Below are positions 44,525-54,432 of a stretch of 56,974 nucleotides of DNA, in pieces; the first letter of the stretch is position 1, and every line of letters begins with the position of its first letter. The stretch is from contig CAYGZM010000009.1 in NCBI GenBank assembly GCA_964354365.1, positions 1 through 56,974 on the forward strand. Reading direction: 5' to 3'. The position numbers were made by a program, and so were the translations under genes. The notes under the pieces were generated by a model. The model was not told the origin of the DNA, made no database searches, and saw nothing but the letters and a program-made list of their open reading frames with translations. Source of the stretch: CAYGZM01 sp964354365 (lineage in GTDB: Bacteria > Planctomycetota > Phycisphaerae > Sedimentisphaerales > Anaerobacaceae).

Positions 44525-45174
44525 TTTTCTATCTCCCTAAAGCATTATTATGGATTTATTATTCCTGCGCAGAGTTTGTGCGCAACTGTTTTATGTTAAG
44601 GGTAATCCTCCGCTGGAAGCAGTGTATTTCGTCCCATCCTTTGTCCGGCACTGCACCAACGTTGCATGTCTCGCGGTGGCAGCGAAGCACAATAGCGAGC
44701 GTTTGCCGGCTTGCATAATCGTTACTCCCAACCTATTCTACCTTAGTTTACCACTCTGCCAAGTTAGATGTCAAGAAGAATCCCTGCAAACGGCGTGGAA
44801 TCTTGACGCCGGGGCGCGGAAAAACCTGGATGTTGAGAACCGTCCCGGTTATCATATCCAGCCACAACCAAATTGCTATTAGCATGTAGGCAGACGGCGA
44901 GCATGATATCGGTGAAGATCAGGGCGAGTTCGTGAGCGTGTGGCGGGGAATTGCCGTAGGAACCTTAATAACGGAAAAGGAAATGACGTGTATAAGTTAC
45001 AGGCAGATGGCGGTCTGTGATAGATGTTTTGAGCCTCTGTCATTGCGCGCGAACAAAGCCTTTAGCTCTGAGCGAAGTCGAAGGGGAAGCAATCTCAGCC
45101 ATCCGAAACTACGAGATTGCCGCGCCCCCTGGGGGCTCGCAATGACTACCCATCGAATCACGAGTAACAGAGTA
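44525..45174. other. gene-free stretch
   Basis: No gene is seen to about 45030. A GTCATTGCG... repeat with its inverted partner CGCAATGAC occupies about 45037-45146, just ahead of the S9 peptidase. The open frame that would extend the peptidase upstream crosses this repeat and is not credible. Confidence 0.5.
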
Positions 45175-47460
45175 ATGGTGAAGAGGTGGCTTGTTTTGTC
45201 TTGTGTTCTGATTGTCGTTGCGGCGTTTTCGCTGCGAGCGGCGGCAGAACAGGGGGATGCGGACCCTGCGATTCTTACGCTTGAGCGGATATTTACTGAG
45301 GAGGAGTTTGAGCCTGAGGAATTCGGCCCGGCTCGCTGGCTGGAAGACGAAGCCGGGTACACGATTCTGGAGAAATCGCAGGACGAGGAAGGGGGCGAGG
45401 ATATTGTGCGTTACGATCCTAAGACGGGCGGGCGGGAAGTAATGGTTGCCGCGGCCCGGCTGATACCCAAGGGCGAATCGCAGCCGCTGGAGATTGAGGA
45501 TTACTCCTGGTCGGAGGATGGGAAGAAACTGCTGGTATTTACGAATACCAAACGCCTCTGGAGGGAGAACACGCGGGGCGATTACTGGGCGCTCGACTTG
45601 GAGACCTGGGAGCTGGTCAAGCTTGGCGGGGACGCCGAGCCTTCGACACTGATGTTTGCGAAGCTCTCCCCGGACGGCGACCGCGCTGCTTATGTGCACG
45701 ACAAGAACATTTACGTCCAGGACCTCAGAAGTATGCGGATCAGGCAACTGACGAAGGACGGGTCGGATACCATAATCAACGGCACATCCGATTGGGTCTA
45801 TGAGGAGGAGTTTCGCCTGCGGGACGGGTTTCGCTGGAGCCCGGACGGCAGGTGGATCGCCTATTGGCAATTCAATACGGAAGGCGTGCGCGAATTCCAT
45901 CTGATAAATTACACGGATTCGCTGTATCCCCAAATCACGAGTTTCCAGTATCCTAAGGTCGGAGAGAAAAACCCTGCCTGCCGTGTCGGGGTGATTAGCT
46001 CCGATGGAGGCAGGACGCGGTGGTTCGAGCCTGCCGGCGATCCGCGCGACCATTACATACCAAGAATGGAATGGACGGATGATTCAAAGGCGATAGTCTT
46101 TCAGCGTCTCAACCGCCTCCAGAATACCAACGAGGTGATGCTGGGCTATGTCCGCGATGGCCAGGCCAGGACAATTCTGACCGAGCGGGACGAGGCGTGG
46201 CTCGACGTCGGCGATGACCCCATAAGGCTTGATGACGGCAGAGGCTTTACGTGGTTGAGCGAGCGTGACGGCTGGCGGCATCTGTATCTGGTATCTCATT
46301 CGAGCGGGAAAGCGGAGCTTTTGACGCCCGGCGAGTTTGACGTGATAAGCGTCCAGGGCGTTGATGAGAAGGGCGGCTGGGTGTATTACATTGCTTCGCC
46401 GGATAATCCGACGCAGCGATATTTGTATCGCTCTCCGGTTGACGGCAGTGGCACGGTAGAGCGAGTGACACCTGACGGCCAAACCGGGACGCATAGTTAT
46501 CAAATCTCGCCCGATTCGAAGTGGGCCTTTCATACCCGTTCTTCGTTTGGCGAGCCTCCGCGTACAGAACTGGTGAGTCTGCCGGGACATAAAACGATGC
46601 GGGCGTTGGTGGACAACTCAAATCTGCGGGCGAAGCTCGACAAACTGCGGAAGGGGCCTTTTGAATTCTTCCGCGTGGATATCGGCGAGGGCGTGCTGTT
46701 GGACGGCTGGTGCATAAAGCCGCCTGATTTTGACCCGGAGAAGAAATATCCGTTGTTCTTTTACGTGTATGGAGAGCCGGGCGGGCAAACTGTGCTGGAC
46801 AAGTGGGGAGGGGACAAATACCTCTGGCACCTGATGCTTGCTCAGCAGGGTTACTTAGTGATGAGCGTTGACAACCGCGGGACGGCGGCGCCTCGCGGAC
46901 GCGAGTGGCGAAAGTGCGTCTATCGCCAGATAGGAATTCTTGCATCCGCGGACCAAGCTGCCTCGGCACGGGCAATTATCAAGAGCCGGCCTTATGTTGA
47001 TCCGGACAGAGTCGGGATATGGGGCTGGAGCGGCGGCGGCTCTATGAGCCTTAATGTAATTTTCAGGTATCCGGAGCTTTACCATACCGCAATGGCGATT
47101 GCGTTTATCAGCAATCAGCGATTTTACGATACGATCTACCAGGAGCGCTATATGGGGCTGCCGGAGGATAATGAAGAAGGGTATAAGAACGGCTCGCCCA
47201 TAACTTTCGCGCACCAGCTTGAGGGCAATCTCCTGATTATCCACGGGACCGGCGACGACAACTGTCACTATCAGAGCTGCGAAGTCCTTATCAACGAATT
47301 GATCAAGCACAACAAGTATTTTTCGATGATGTCGTATCCCAACCGCACTCACGACATAAAAGAGGGTGAGAACACGCGGCGACATCTATACGAGTTGATG
47401 ACCCGATACCTGAAAGAGCACATGCCGCCCGGCCCAGGCCCGATCAAGAATGGGAATTGA
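45175..47460 (+). CDS. secreted dipeptidyl-peptidase IV-type S9 peptidase
   Basis: 761 residues with a signal peptide (about 1-24). The N-terminal beta-propeller (about 50-490) carries repeated SPDGRWIAYW-like blades. The C-terminal hydrolase has YGEPGG near residue 530, the serine in WGWSGGGSMSLN near 620, Asp in HGTGDDNCHYQSCEV near 697 and His in NRTHDI near 727. S9B members usually have GWSYGG; here Tyr is Gly. It cleaves peptides outside the cytoplasm. ATG 45175 is chosen because the longer frame upstream is repeat sequence. Confidence 0.88.
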   Translation: MVKRWLVLSCVLIVVAAFSLRAAAEQGDADPAILTLERIFTEEEFEPEEFGPARWLEDEAGYTILEKSQDEEGGEDIVRYDPKTGGREVMVAAARLIPKGESQPLEIEDYSWSEDGKKLLVFTNTKRLWRENTRGDYWALDLETWELVKLGGDAEPSTLMFAKLSPDGDRAAYVHDKNIYVQDLRSMRIRQLTKDGSDTIINGTSDWVYEEEFRLRDGFRWSPDGRWIAYWQFNTEGVREFHLINYTDSLYPQITSFQYPKVGEKNPACRVGVISSDGGRTRWFEPAGDPRDHYIPRMEWTDDSKAIVFQRLNRLQNTNEVMLGYVRDGQARTILTERDEAWLDVGDDPIRLDDGRGFTWLSERDGWRHLYLVSHSSGKAELLTPGEFDVISVQGVDEKGGWVYYIASPDNPTQRYLYRSPVDGSGTVERVTPDGQTGTHSYQISPDSKWAFHTRSSFGEPPRTELVSLPGHKTMRALVDNSNLRAKLDKLRKGPFEFFRVDIGEGVLLDGWCIKPPDFDPEKKYPLFFYVYGEPGGQTVLDKWGGDKYLWHLMLAQQGYLVMSVDNRGTAAPRGREWRKCVYRQIGILASADQAASARAIIKSRPYVDPDRVGIWGWSGGGSMSLNVIFRYPELYHTAMAIAFISNQRFYDTIYQERYMGLPEDNEEGYKNGSPITFAHQLEGNLLIIHGTGDDNCHYQSCEVLINELIKHNKYFSMMSYPNRTHDIKEGENTRRHLYELMTRYLKEHMPPGPGPIKNGN

Positions 47461-47498
47461 GAGTCGTAGTACACCGTCAAGACTAATCTGAGGAGTTG

Positions 47499-47599
47499 TC
47501 ATTGCGAGGAGGCCTGCCCTGAGCGCAGTCGAATGGGCGGCAATCTCAAACCGTCCTAAGCCCGGAGATTGCTTCGTCGTTTCACTCCTCGCAATGACA
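47499..47599. repeat. GTCATTGCGAGGAG inverted repeat
   Basis: GTCATTGCGAGGAG at the left and CTCCTCGCAATGAC at the right are perfect inverted ends of a 100-base element. The left arm also occurs at 4573 and 13860 and a variant pair at 45037-45146. Confidence 0.75.
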
Positions 47600-47674
47600 T
47601 CCATCGGTTTAACCTTGACAGAGTAGTAGTGCCTGATTGTAAGGCCATACCGACCGACTTGAAGAGCGTTGCGC

Positions 47675-49108
47675 TCAAGGCTGCTTCCTGGTTTTCTTCT
47701 TTGTCGGCGGATTTTTGAAGAACTCAAGGTCAATCTCAGCGGGCCCTGGATTCTCCGACGTGAGTGGGTCGGTGTCGCCGAAGAGCTTTTGCTGTTCGGC
47801 CATCAGGGCCATCAGCTCTTTGACCTTCTCGGCATTGGCTGGATCGTTGGCCAGGTCTTTCGTTTCGTATGGGTCATTTTGCAGGTCGAACAACTGGGTT
47901 TTGTTAATCAGCGGGTAGCGCAGCAGCTTCCATCGGCCGCGGCGGACGGCCCGCTGGAAATTCCTGTAGGCAAGGAAGATTGTATCTCGAACGCCATCCG
48001 TCCGGCCGCGGATAACTGGGGTCAGGCTCTTGCCGTCCAGCCCCGGCGGGACCTGCTCGCCAACCAGCTCGCACACCGTTGGGAAGACGTCCAGCAGGTA
48101 CACGAACGCATCGGACGTTTTGCCCTTTGGAATACCCGGGCCGGCGAGAAACAGCGGCACGCCCATACTATGCTCGTAGAGGTTCTGCTTGCCCATCAGG
48201 CCGTGGCTTCCGATCGCTATGCCCTGGTCGGACGAGAAGATGATGATCGTGTTGTCGTGCTCGCCGAGGTCTTTTATCGCTTGGATGAGCCGCCCGATAT
48301 GGTGGTCCAGGCCGGTAATCATTCCGTAGTATTCGTGGATGTGGCGCCGGATGGCGTCTTTGGTGCGCGGCCAGGCCTCCAACTGTTCATCGCGAATCTT
48401 CAATTCGCCGTTGTCAAAGGGATGAAACGGCAGATAGTTCTGCGGCAGCGGAATATCCTCTCGCTGATATTGCGCGAGAAACTCCGGCGCGGGATTCCGC
48501 GGGTCGTGCGGCTCGGAGAAGGCCAGGTACATAAAGAACGGCCTTGTGTTCGCGCGGGCCTTTAGAAAGGCGATTGCATCGTCGCAGATGATCTTGCCCG
48601 GCTGAACGGCGTCGAAGGTCTGGTGGTGCACGACGTACTTGGTGTGCTCGAAGCGAGGGTGGAGCAATCGTTCGGTGTTGCCCTGCTTACCGTGGTGGTA
48701 TGTTTCATAGCCGGCGTGGTTCATTGAATCGGGGAAGTTCGGCATATCAGGCCCGGCATAGAGTTTCTGATTGCCGTCGGCCCCGTTGGTTCCGAAGCGG
48801 AAGTATGCCCGGCCGCTCAGCAGCATGTTTCGGCTGGGCCGGCATACGGCCGCGGCGTTGCCGCCCATACAGTTGGCGTTGGTGAATGCAAGGCCCGACC
48901 TGACCAGCTTATCGAGGTTGGGCGTCTTGATGTGTGGGTTGCCCAATGCGCCGATAGTGTCTTCGCGCTGGTCGTCGGTGAGAATAAAAAGCACGTTTGG
49001 CTTGTTCGGTTTTGCTGCGCTGGTTTGAGCGCCGGTCTTCATGCACCCGGCCGGCACGCCGAGCGCGGCGCCGACCCCAACACACTTGAGAAAATCACGC
49101 CGATTCAT
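47675..49108 (-). CDS. type I sulfatase (formylglycine)
   Basis: 477 residues. The N-terminus has RRDFLK with a hydrophobic stretch and AGC, so export by Tat, perhaps as a lipoprotein. NVLFILTDDQREDTIGALG (metal-binding Asp pair) and VCRPSRNMLLSGR, whose Cys becomes formylglycine (C-x-P-S-R), are diagnostic. A later FSSDQGIAIGSHG holds the second metal site. It removes sulfate esters, likely from sulfated glycans. AGGAGAC precedes the ATG. Maturation needs a sulfatase-modifying enzyme not present here. Confidence 0.92.
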   Translation of the reverse strand: MNRRDFLKCVGVGAALGVPAGCMKTGAQTSAAKPNKPNVLFILTDDQREDTIGALGNPHIKTPNLDKLVRSGLAFTNANCMGGNAAAVCRPSRNMLLSGRAYFRFGTNGADGNQKLYAGPDMPNFPDSMNHAGYETYHHGKQGNTERLLHPRFEHTKYVVHHQTFDAVQPGKIICDDAIAFLKARANTRPFFMYLAFSEPHDPRNPAPEFLAQYQREDIPLPQNYLPFHPFDNGELKIRDEQLEAWPRTKDAIRRHIHEYYGMITGLDHHIGRLIQAIKDLGEHDNTIIIFSSDQGIAIGSHGLMGKQNLYEHSMGVPLFLAGPGIPKGKTSDAFVYLLDVFPTVCELVGEQVPPGLDGKSLTPVIRGRTDGVRDTIFLAYRNFQRAVRRGRWKLLRYPLINKTQLFDLQNDPYETKDLANDPANAEKVKELMALMAEQQKLFGDTDPLTSENPGPAEIDLEFFKNPPTKKKTRKQP

Positions 49109-49440
49109 AACCGTTGTCTCCTGTATCTTCTGTAGTTGTCAGAGCGTTTGAGGCAATTATCCGGCAGTGAGCGTTTGTGTCAAGTTCCAAGCTGGAGACC
49201 GGCGGTTGGGCGGGGGGTTGGGTTCGTATGTCGTGTGTCGTATCTCGTGAAGCGTGAAGCGGCGGGGCGGCGGAATTGGGTTTGATTGGGTTTGTTTTGG
49301 ATAACGCTCGTTGTTCATTGTTCGTTGTTCTTTGGCGTAAGCCTTTGTTCTTGCTGTACTTGTGTTTATATTGCCTATTTTGACATTGGGTTTGTTTTGC
49401 ATAATTGACTCATGAATTCGTGGCAAGCTGGGTGGTTTGG

Positions 49441-49545
49441 ACAGGAGACAGGAGGCAGAAGACAGGAGACAGAAGACGGAATACAGAAGACAGAATACAG
49501 AAGACAGAATACAGAAGGCAGAAGACAGAGAGAGGAGAGGGAATC
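49441..49545. repeat. purine-rich imperfect tandem repeat
   Basis: About ten units of ACAGAAG/ACAGAATACAG, almost only purines with C and scattered T on this strand. No other function visible. Confidence 0.7.
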
Positions 49546-49834
49546 GGGGTATCAGGGGAACAGGTTGGAGGGGATCAGCAGAGCAGGGGATCTCCAGATT
49601 TATTATTGATGATTGATTATTTACTATTGATCTGGGCTCGGGTGCGGCTCCTGGATGGGTGTTTTTAATGTTTTTCTCCGCCATGTTCTGTGTTGTATCC
49701 CTCTACCGATAGGATTCTATTTAGTTTGGTAAGTATTATACTATATATGAAGTTGGATGTCAAGTGAATTCTTGTTTTTAGACACGGATTGACGCGGATT
49801 GACGCGGATTATCAAATAGGGGCAAAGTGAATAA

Positions 49835-49891
49835 GTGTCTAAAGTGAGCTAAAGTGTCTAAAGTGAGCTAAAGTGTCTAAAGTGAGCTAAA
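49835..49891. repeat. three exact 19-base tandem repeats
   Basis: GTGTCTAAAGTGAGCTAAA is repeated three times with no change. Units abut without spacers. Confidence 0.9.
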
Positions 49892-50218
49892 GTTGGATCT
49901 GCGATATTGATTGTTTGACAGGGAAGGAGGGTTGTGTAGAATTGGTGGGGTTGGCGGGTTGGGTGAAGGCGGCCGGGCCGGCGTGTTGCGTCGTCGTCCC
50001 CAGGGGACAAGTTCCGACGACGGCTAAACGGGGGAGGCGAAGATAATTTGAGGGCGCAGGATGGCGAAAGACGCTTTTGATAGGTATTTGAGTGAGATAA
50101 ATTGGGCTTAGGGGTGACATAATCGATGAAGGCCGTTTAAGATCGATAAACGAATTGGAATGATAGGTGGCTGTGGGGCTGTTCCTGGTTTCGCCTAGTT
50201 TTGAAAGCGGGGTAACGA

Positions 50219-51700
50219 ATGGTAGGAGAACGAGATCAAACCAGACAGTTGGTAATCGTGCACTTGTCGGATGTACACTTTGGGGAGAAGCATCGCTTTA
50301 GACCTCCGCGAACTGCGGCAGGTGATGAGCCAGATGAGGGAGCATTTCCGTCCCTTCTTGACAAGGTAGGGGAGGATCTTGCGGGGGCTGATCCAGGTTG
50401 TCCGGTTTGTGTGTGTATCACGGGAGACATCGCGCAGACGGGCAGTCTGGACGAGTATCAGGAGGCGGAGACTTTTATAGATGGGCTGGCGAAGTTGAGA
50501 ATTCTGGGGAAAGTAAGAGGGCTGAAATCGATATACATGGTTCCAGGAAATCATGATGTAAAATTTGACAGCGGTGACGTTGGGGTCCGCTGGCAACAAT
50601 GGACAGAGTTCTACAACCGAGTGTATGGGGCGGGGGTCAAGCGGGAGAAGCCCTGGGATTTCGTGCAGCTACACGATGGAATTGGCGATTTCGGGGCACT
50701 GTTTCTGTGTTTGAATTCGGCTATCTTTGTTGAAAAAGATAAGCCGGATGAGGACAGAGGTAGGCTCGATGTCAGGCAGCTTGAAAAGGTGGAAAAAGCC
50801 TTGGAGGAGTTTGATGCTAACAAGGCAGACTCTGCCATACGTATAGCGCTGATTCATCACCATCCGGTGCTTATTCCGGCGTTGTCGGAGCCAGGGAGAG
50901 GATACGACGCTGTGCACAATTCGGGGAAACTACTGACGATACTGAGACGTTACGGTTTCCACGTGGTGCTACACGGGCACAAGCACAATCCGCACACTTT
51001 CACAGAGGATGCGAGAGCAGCCTACCAAGATCTTCCTGATCAGCCGATACTGATCGCTGCTGGAGGTTCGGTCGGGAGTACCAGCTTGCCTTGTCTGCCT
51101 AGATGCTTCAACTGCTACAATCGGATTACAATCAAGTGGCACCCATCGGGTCAGCAAGTACGAATTCGTTGCGAGACCCGGGGTCTGAGCATATTCAACG
51201 ATGACGGGACTGAGCGGCTACCTACACGGTGGGTCTGGGAGTCCCTTAGGGTTGATGACAGACATTTTTTTGGCTCGGATCATGTCCCATATCCAAAGGA
51301 GTTCTCAGAACGCCAGTTTGGCAACAACGTCGATAAGGAGCTGGAACAAGAGCGTATAGGGGTATACGAGCAGACGCGAGGAAATCTCCCTGTCGTGGAG
51401 GTTCTCCCGTCCTTGATACCTGGCCAAGCGTACGAAGCGGTGTTATGGATCGTTGGTCATCCGTATGAGGAACCAAAGCCTGAGAAAGACATACCGGTTG
51501 AGGTGACGTGGGCAGCGGGACCGAAATTTGAGGTTGTTGCCGTTAAGCGAGAGACGGACCCAACGTTCTGTGCGCGATTGACGTATTGGGGCCCTATGCT
51601 TGTTCAAGCCCGGTTGAAGTTCCCCGACGGATATGAGGCTCGCGCACACGTGTACGCGAGGATGCCGAGGCTGTATACGCCTACCGCTGGAGAGGCGTAG
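50219..51700 (+). CDS. calcineurin-like metallophosphoesterase with C-terminal extra domain
   Basis: 493 residues. The metal-binding motifs are in order: VHLSDVHFG (Asp-His), ITGDIAQTG (Asp), VPGNHDVKF (Asn-His), LIHHHP and LHGHKHNP (His). The catalytic fold covers residues 10-330. Residues about 395-485 form a separate beta-rich domain (VEVTWAAGP...LTYWGPMLVQARLKFPDG) that faintly recalls prokaryotic YEATS-like domains. No signal peptide, so cytoplasmic. It stands alone; such proteins hydrolyse phosphodiesters, but the substrate is unknown. It is the only gene between two repeat-rich gaps. Confidence 0.85.
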   Translation: MVGERDQTRQLVIVHLSDVHFGEKHRFRPPRTAAGDEPDEGAFPSLLDKVGEDLAGADPGCPVCVCITGDIAQTGSLDEYQEAETFIDGLAKLRILGKVRGLKSIYMVPGNHDVKFDSGDVGVRWQQWTEFYNRVYGAGVKREKPWDFVQLHDGIGDFGALFLCLNSAIFVEKDKPDEDRGRLDVRQLEKVEKALEEFDANKADSAIRIALIHHHPVLIPALSEPGRGYDAVHNSGKLLTILRRYGFHVVLHGHKHNPHTFTEDARAAYQDLPDQPILIAAGGSVGSTSLPCLPRCFNCYNRITIKWHPSGQQVRIRCETRGLSIFNDDGTERLPTRWVWESLRVDDRHFFGSDHVPYPKEFSERQFGNNVDKELEQERIGVYEQTRGNLPVVEVLPSLIPGQAYEAVLWIVGHPYEEPKPEKDIPVEVTWAAGPKFEVVAVKRETDPTFCARLTYWGPMLVQARLKFPDGYEARAHVYARMPRLYTPTAGEA

Positions 51701-52078
51701 CAGTGAAGGGGAAGGTGAGCAAATAGGGGGAGTGTTGTCTGATTGAGGATTAGCGTGGGACGCGGGCCCGGATGGTCGGTGTTCGATATGTTCGCCTGCG
51801 GGGCAGGCGGTTTTTTGGGTGACGTCCATCGCGCGGGATGGGGGCTAAGTTGTCGGCGTTGGGACGGCGATTTTGGGGTTGTTTAAGAGGATTGGGATAC
51901 CGCATAAGGTTGCGGAGGTTGAGGGGTGGATTGAGGAGCTTTAAGAGCGAATTTCAGATTTCGGTTCGGTGGGGCTAAATAGCGGATGGGGCGGGGTGGT
52001 GTTTTGCGGGGGTGGTTGGATAAAAAAGGTCTTTACCGCGGCATTTCTCTGGTGTTAAATGCCCGAAACACCTTCATT
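51701..52078. other. gene-free stretch, possible decayed gene end
   Basis: Positions 51855-51943 encode GTAILGLFKRIGIPHKVAEV and then EGWIEEL with a stop, which reads like a true protein C-terminus, but a stop codon lies just upstream and no start exists. Otherwise nothing is recognised. Confidence 0.3.
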
Positions 52079-52239
52079 ACTCAAACTGATCGGTTCGCCT
52101 TGTCATACCTGCGAAAGCAGGTATCCAGTAGTGTGGCGGCTGAGTGGATTCCCGCTTTCGCGGGAATGACACACTGTGCTATATTACTGTCGCATAGGGA
52201 CTTATCGTCCCGTTTTCTTGAAAACCGGTCAGTTTGAGT
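52079..52239 (+). repeat. 161-bp inverted-repeat (MITE-like) element, full copy
   Basis: Same length and orientation as 6565-6725 and differing from it at only about a dozen bases. Its right end lies 30 bases before the GH32 start codon. Confidence 0.88.
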
Positions 52240-52269
52240 TCATTAGCGACATAGGGAAAGGAAAAACCG

Positions 52270-54423
52270 ATGAAGAAGCTGCTCGTTTGTATTCTGGCGG
52301 GTTTGTGCGGGTGTATTGCAGTGCAACCGACCGTTCCCGATAGAGAAGACATACTGATTGCCGACTTTGAGGGCGAGACTTATGGCGAGTGGAAGGTGAC
52401 GGGTGAGGCGTTTGGGGCGGGGCCTGCGCAGGGCACTTTGCCGAATCAGATGCAGGTCAGCGGTTTCGAGGGCAAGGGACTGGTCAATACGTACTTCAAT
52501 GGCGATGACACGACCGGCACATTGACTTCGCCGACGTTTGAGATTCAGCGCAAGTACATCAACTTTCTGATCGGCGGCGGGCAGTATCCCGGCGAGGCGT
52601 GCATCAACCTGCTTTGCGACGGCAAAGTTGTGCGAACTGCGACGGGGCCGAACGACCGGCCGGGCGGCTCCGAACAGCTTGACTGGCACTCCTGGGACGT
52701 CTGCGACCTGGCGGGAAAGACGGCCCAGATTCAAATAGTGGACCAGCGCAAGGGCGGCTGGGGACACATCAATATCGATCACATCGTCCAGAGCGATAAA
52801 GGAATAGAAGAGGCCGAGACAAGCCGGGAGATGGTCTTCAAGAAGAGGTATCTCAATCTGCCGGTCAAGAACGGCGCGGGCAAGCGGATAATGAAGGTGA
52901 TTGTCGATGGGCAGGCCGTCCGCGAGTTTGAAATTGAATTGGCCGACAACGAGGCTGACTTCTGGGCATTTATGGACATCAGCAGGTTCAAGGGCAAGGA
53001 GGCGACAATCGAGGTGGACTCCGTCGGACGAGGCTCTAAGGGTCTGAACGCTATCGTTCAGGCCGACTCGATCAAGGGCGGCGAGGACCTGTATGTGGAG
53101 AAGCTGCGCCCGCAGTTCCATTTCACCTCGCGTCGCGGGTGGAACAACGACTCCAACGGCCTTGTATTCTACAAGGGCGAGTACCACCTTTTTTATCAGC
53201 ACAATCCTTACGGGTGGAATTGGGGGAATATGCACTGGGGGCACGCGGTCAGCAAAGACTTAGTGCACTGGAAGGAGCTCGACGATGCGATTTGCCCGGA
53301 CGAGCTGGGGACGATTTTCTCCGGCTCTGCGGTGGTCGATGAGCGCAACACCGCCGGCTTTCAGACCGGGAGCGAGAAGCCTATCGTTTGCATTTATACC
53401 TCCGCCGGGGGGACATCGGCGATGTCGAAGGGCAGGCCCTTCACGCAGTCGATTGCGTATAGTAACGACCGCGGCAGGACGTGGACGAAGTACGAGGACA
53501 ACCCGGTAGTAGGGCACATCCGCGGCGGCAACCGAGACCCCAAGGTTATCTGGCATGAGCCTACGGAACAGTGGGTGATGGTGCTCTATATCGAGGACAG
53601 CGTTATGACGTTCCTTACGTCGAAGGACCTGAAAAGCTGGGAGCGTCAAAGCGATATACAGAGCTATCACGAGTGCCCGGAGCTGTTCGAGCTGCCCGTC
53701 GATGGCGATAAGAACAATACGAGATGGATTCTCTACGGGGGCAGCGGAGACTATCTGATTGGGCAATTCGATGGGAAGGAATTCAAGAAGCAGACCGAGA
53801 GCATCCCCTTCCAACGGGGCAACTGCTTCTACGCATCGCAGAGGTTCAACAACATTCCTGAAGAGGACGGTCGGAGAATCCAGATTGCGTGGGGCCGGGT
53901 CGCGATGCCGGGTATGCCGTTCAATCAGCAGATGCTGTTCCCGGTGGAGCTGACCTTGCGGACGACGGACGAAGGGATTCGGATGTTCGCAGAGCCGGTC
54001 AGAGAGATCGAGACCATACACGGCAGGCGACATACCTGGAAACCGACGATCCTAAAGCCGGGTGAGAACCTGCTTTCAGGTATTACCGGCGAGTTGTTCC
54101 ATATCTGTGCGCAGTTCACTCCCGGCGATGCGCCTGAGTTCGGGTTTGTGATTCGCGGTGAGCCGGTTGTTTACAACGTCGAGAAGAAGGAGCTTTCCTG
54201 CAAGGGCAAGAGCGCTGAGTTAAAGCCGGCCGATGGCAAAATCCGCCTTGAGATTCTCGTCGATAGAACGTCTATCGAGATATTCGGCAACGATGGGCGG
54301 GGCTATATGCCGATGGGCACAATTCTGCCGGACGATAACAGGACACTGGAGCTATTCAGCAAGAACGGCAGCACCGGAATCGATTCGCTCGAAGTCTATG
54401 AGCTGCGCTCAGCCTGGAAATAG
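52270..54423 (+). CDS. GH32 fructosidase lipoprotein (levanase/inulinase-like)
   Basis: 717 residues. The signal ends in LAGLCGC, a lipobox. Residues 25-270 are two beta-sandwich, lectin-like modules. The GH32 propeller begins at FHFTSRRGWNNDSNG near 286, where the Asp of WNND is the nucleophile. NRDPKVIW (transition-state Asp) lies near 418 and YHECPELFEL (acid/base Glu) near 467. The C-terminal beta-sandwich includes ILVDRTSIEIFGNDGRG. It releases fructose from fructans at the cell surface. AAAGG precedes the ATG. The mtfA gene follows after nine bases. Confidence 0.92.
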   Translation: MKKLLVCILAGLCGCIAVQPTVPDREDILIADFEGETYGEWKVTGEAFGAGPAQGTLPNQMQVSGFEGKGLVNTYFNGDDTTGTLTSPTFEIQRKYINFLIGGGQYPGEACINLLCDGKVVRTATGPNDRPGGSEQLDWHSWDVCDLAGKTAQIQIVDQRKGGWGHINIDHIVQSDKGIEEAETSREMVFKKRYLNLPVKNGAGKRIMKVIVDGQAVREFEIELADNEADFWAFMDISRFKGKEATIEVDSVGRGSKGLNAIVQADSIKGGEDLYVEKLRPQFHFTSRRGWNNDSNGLVFYKGEYHLFYQHNPYGWNWGNMHWGHAVSKDLVHWKELDDAICPDELGTIFSGSAVVDERNTAGFQTGSEKPIVCIYTSAGGTSAMSKGRPFTQSIAYSNDRGRTWTKYEDNPVVGHIRGGNRDPKVIWHEPTEQWVMVLYIEDSVMTFLTSKDLKSWERQSDIQSYHECPELFELPVDGDKNNTRWILYGGSGDYLIGQFDGKEFKKQTESIPFQRGNCFYASQRFNNIPEEDGRRIQIAWGRVAMPGMPFNQQMLFPVELTLRTTDEGIRMFAEPVREIETIHGRRHTWKPTILKPGENLLSGITGELFHICAQFTPGDAPEFGFVIRGEPVVYNVEKKELSCKGKSAELKPADGKIRLEILVDRTSIEIFGNDGRGYMPMGTILPDDNRTLELFSKNGSTGIDSLEVYELRSAWK

Positions 54424-54432
54424 GACAAAAAA

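Larger units (their letters stand above)
49109..50218. other. 1.1-kb gene-free stretch of simple repeats
   Basis: It holds GTTCATTGTTCGTTGTTC units near 49310, a purine-rich GAAGACAGAATACA tract (49441-49545), direct GACGCGGATT units near 49792 and a 19-base tandem repeat at 49835-49891. A long minus-strand open frame here is low-complexity and is rejected. No RNA gene is seen. Confidence 0.65.

Noticed and set aside
44932..45174. 81-codon N-terminal extension of the S9 peptidase
   Set aside because: The extension crosses an intergenic inverted repeat and hides the signal peptide, which starts at 45175.
49157..49684. 175-codon minus-strand frame
   Set aside because: It is built from simple repeats (FCLLSSVFCLL-like runs) and a common intergenic sequence; no domain and no plausible start.
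49835..49891. CRISPR-like tandem repeat
   Set aside because: Three 19-base units abut with no spacers and there are no cas genes.
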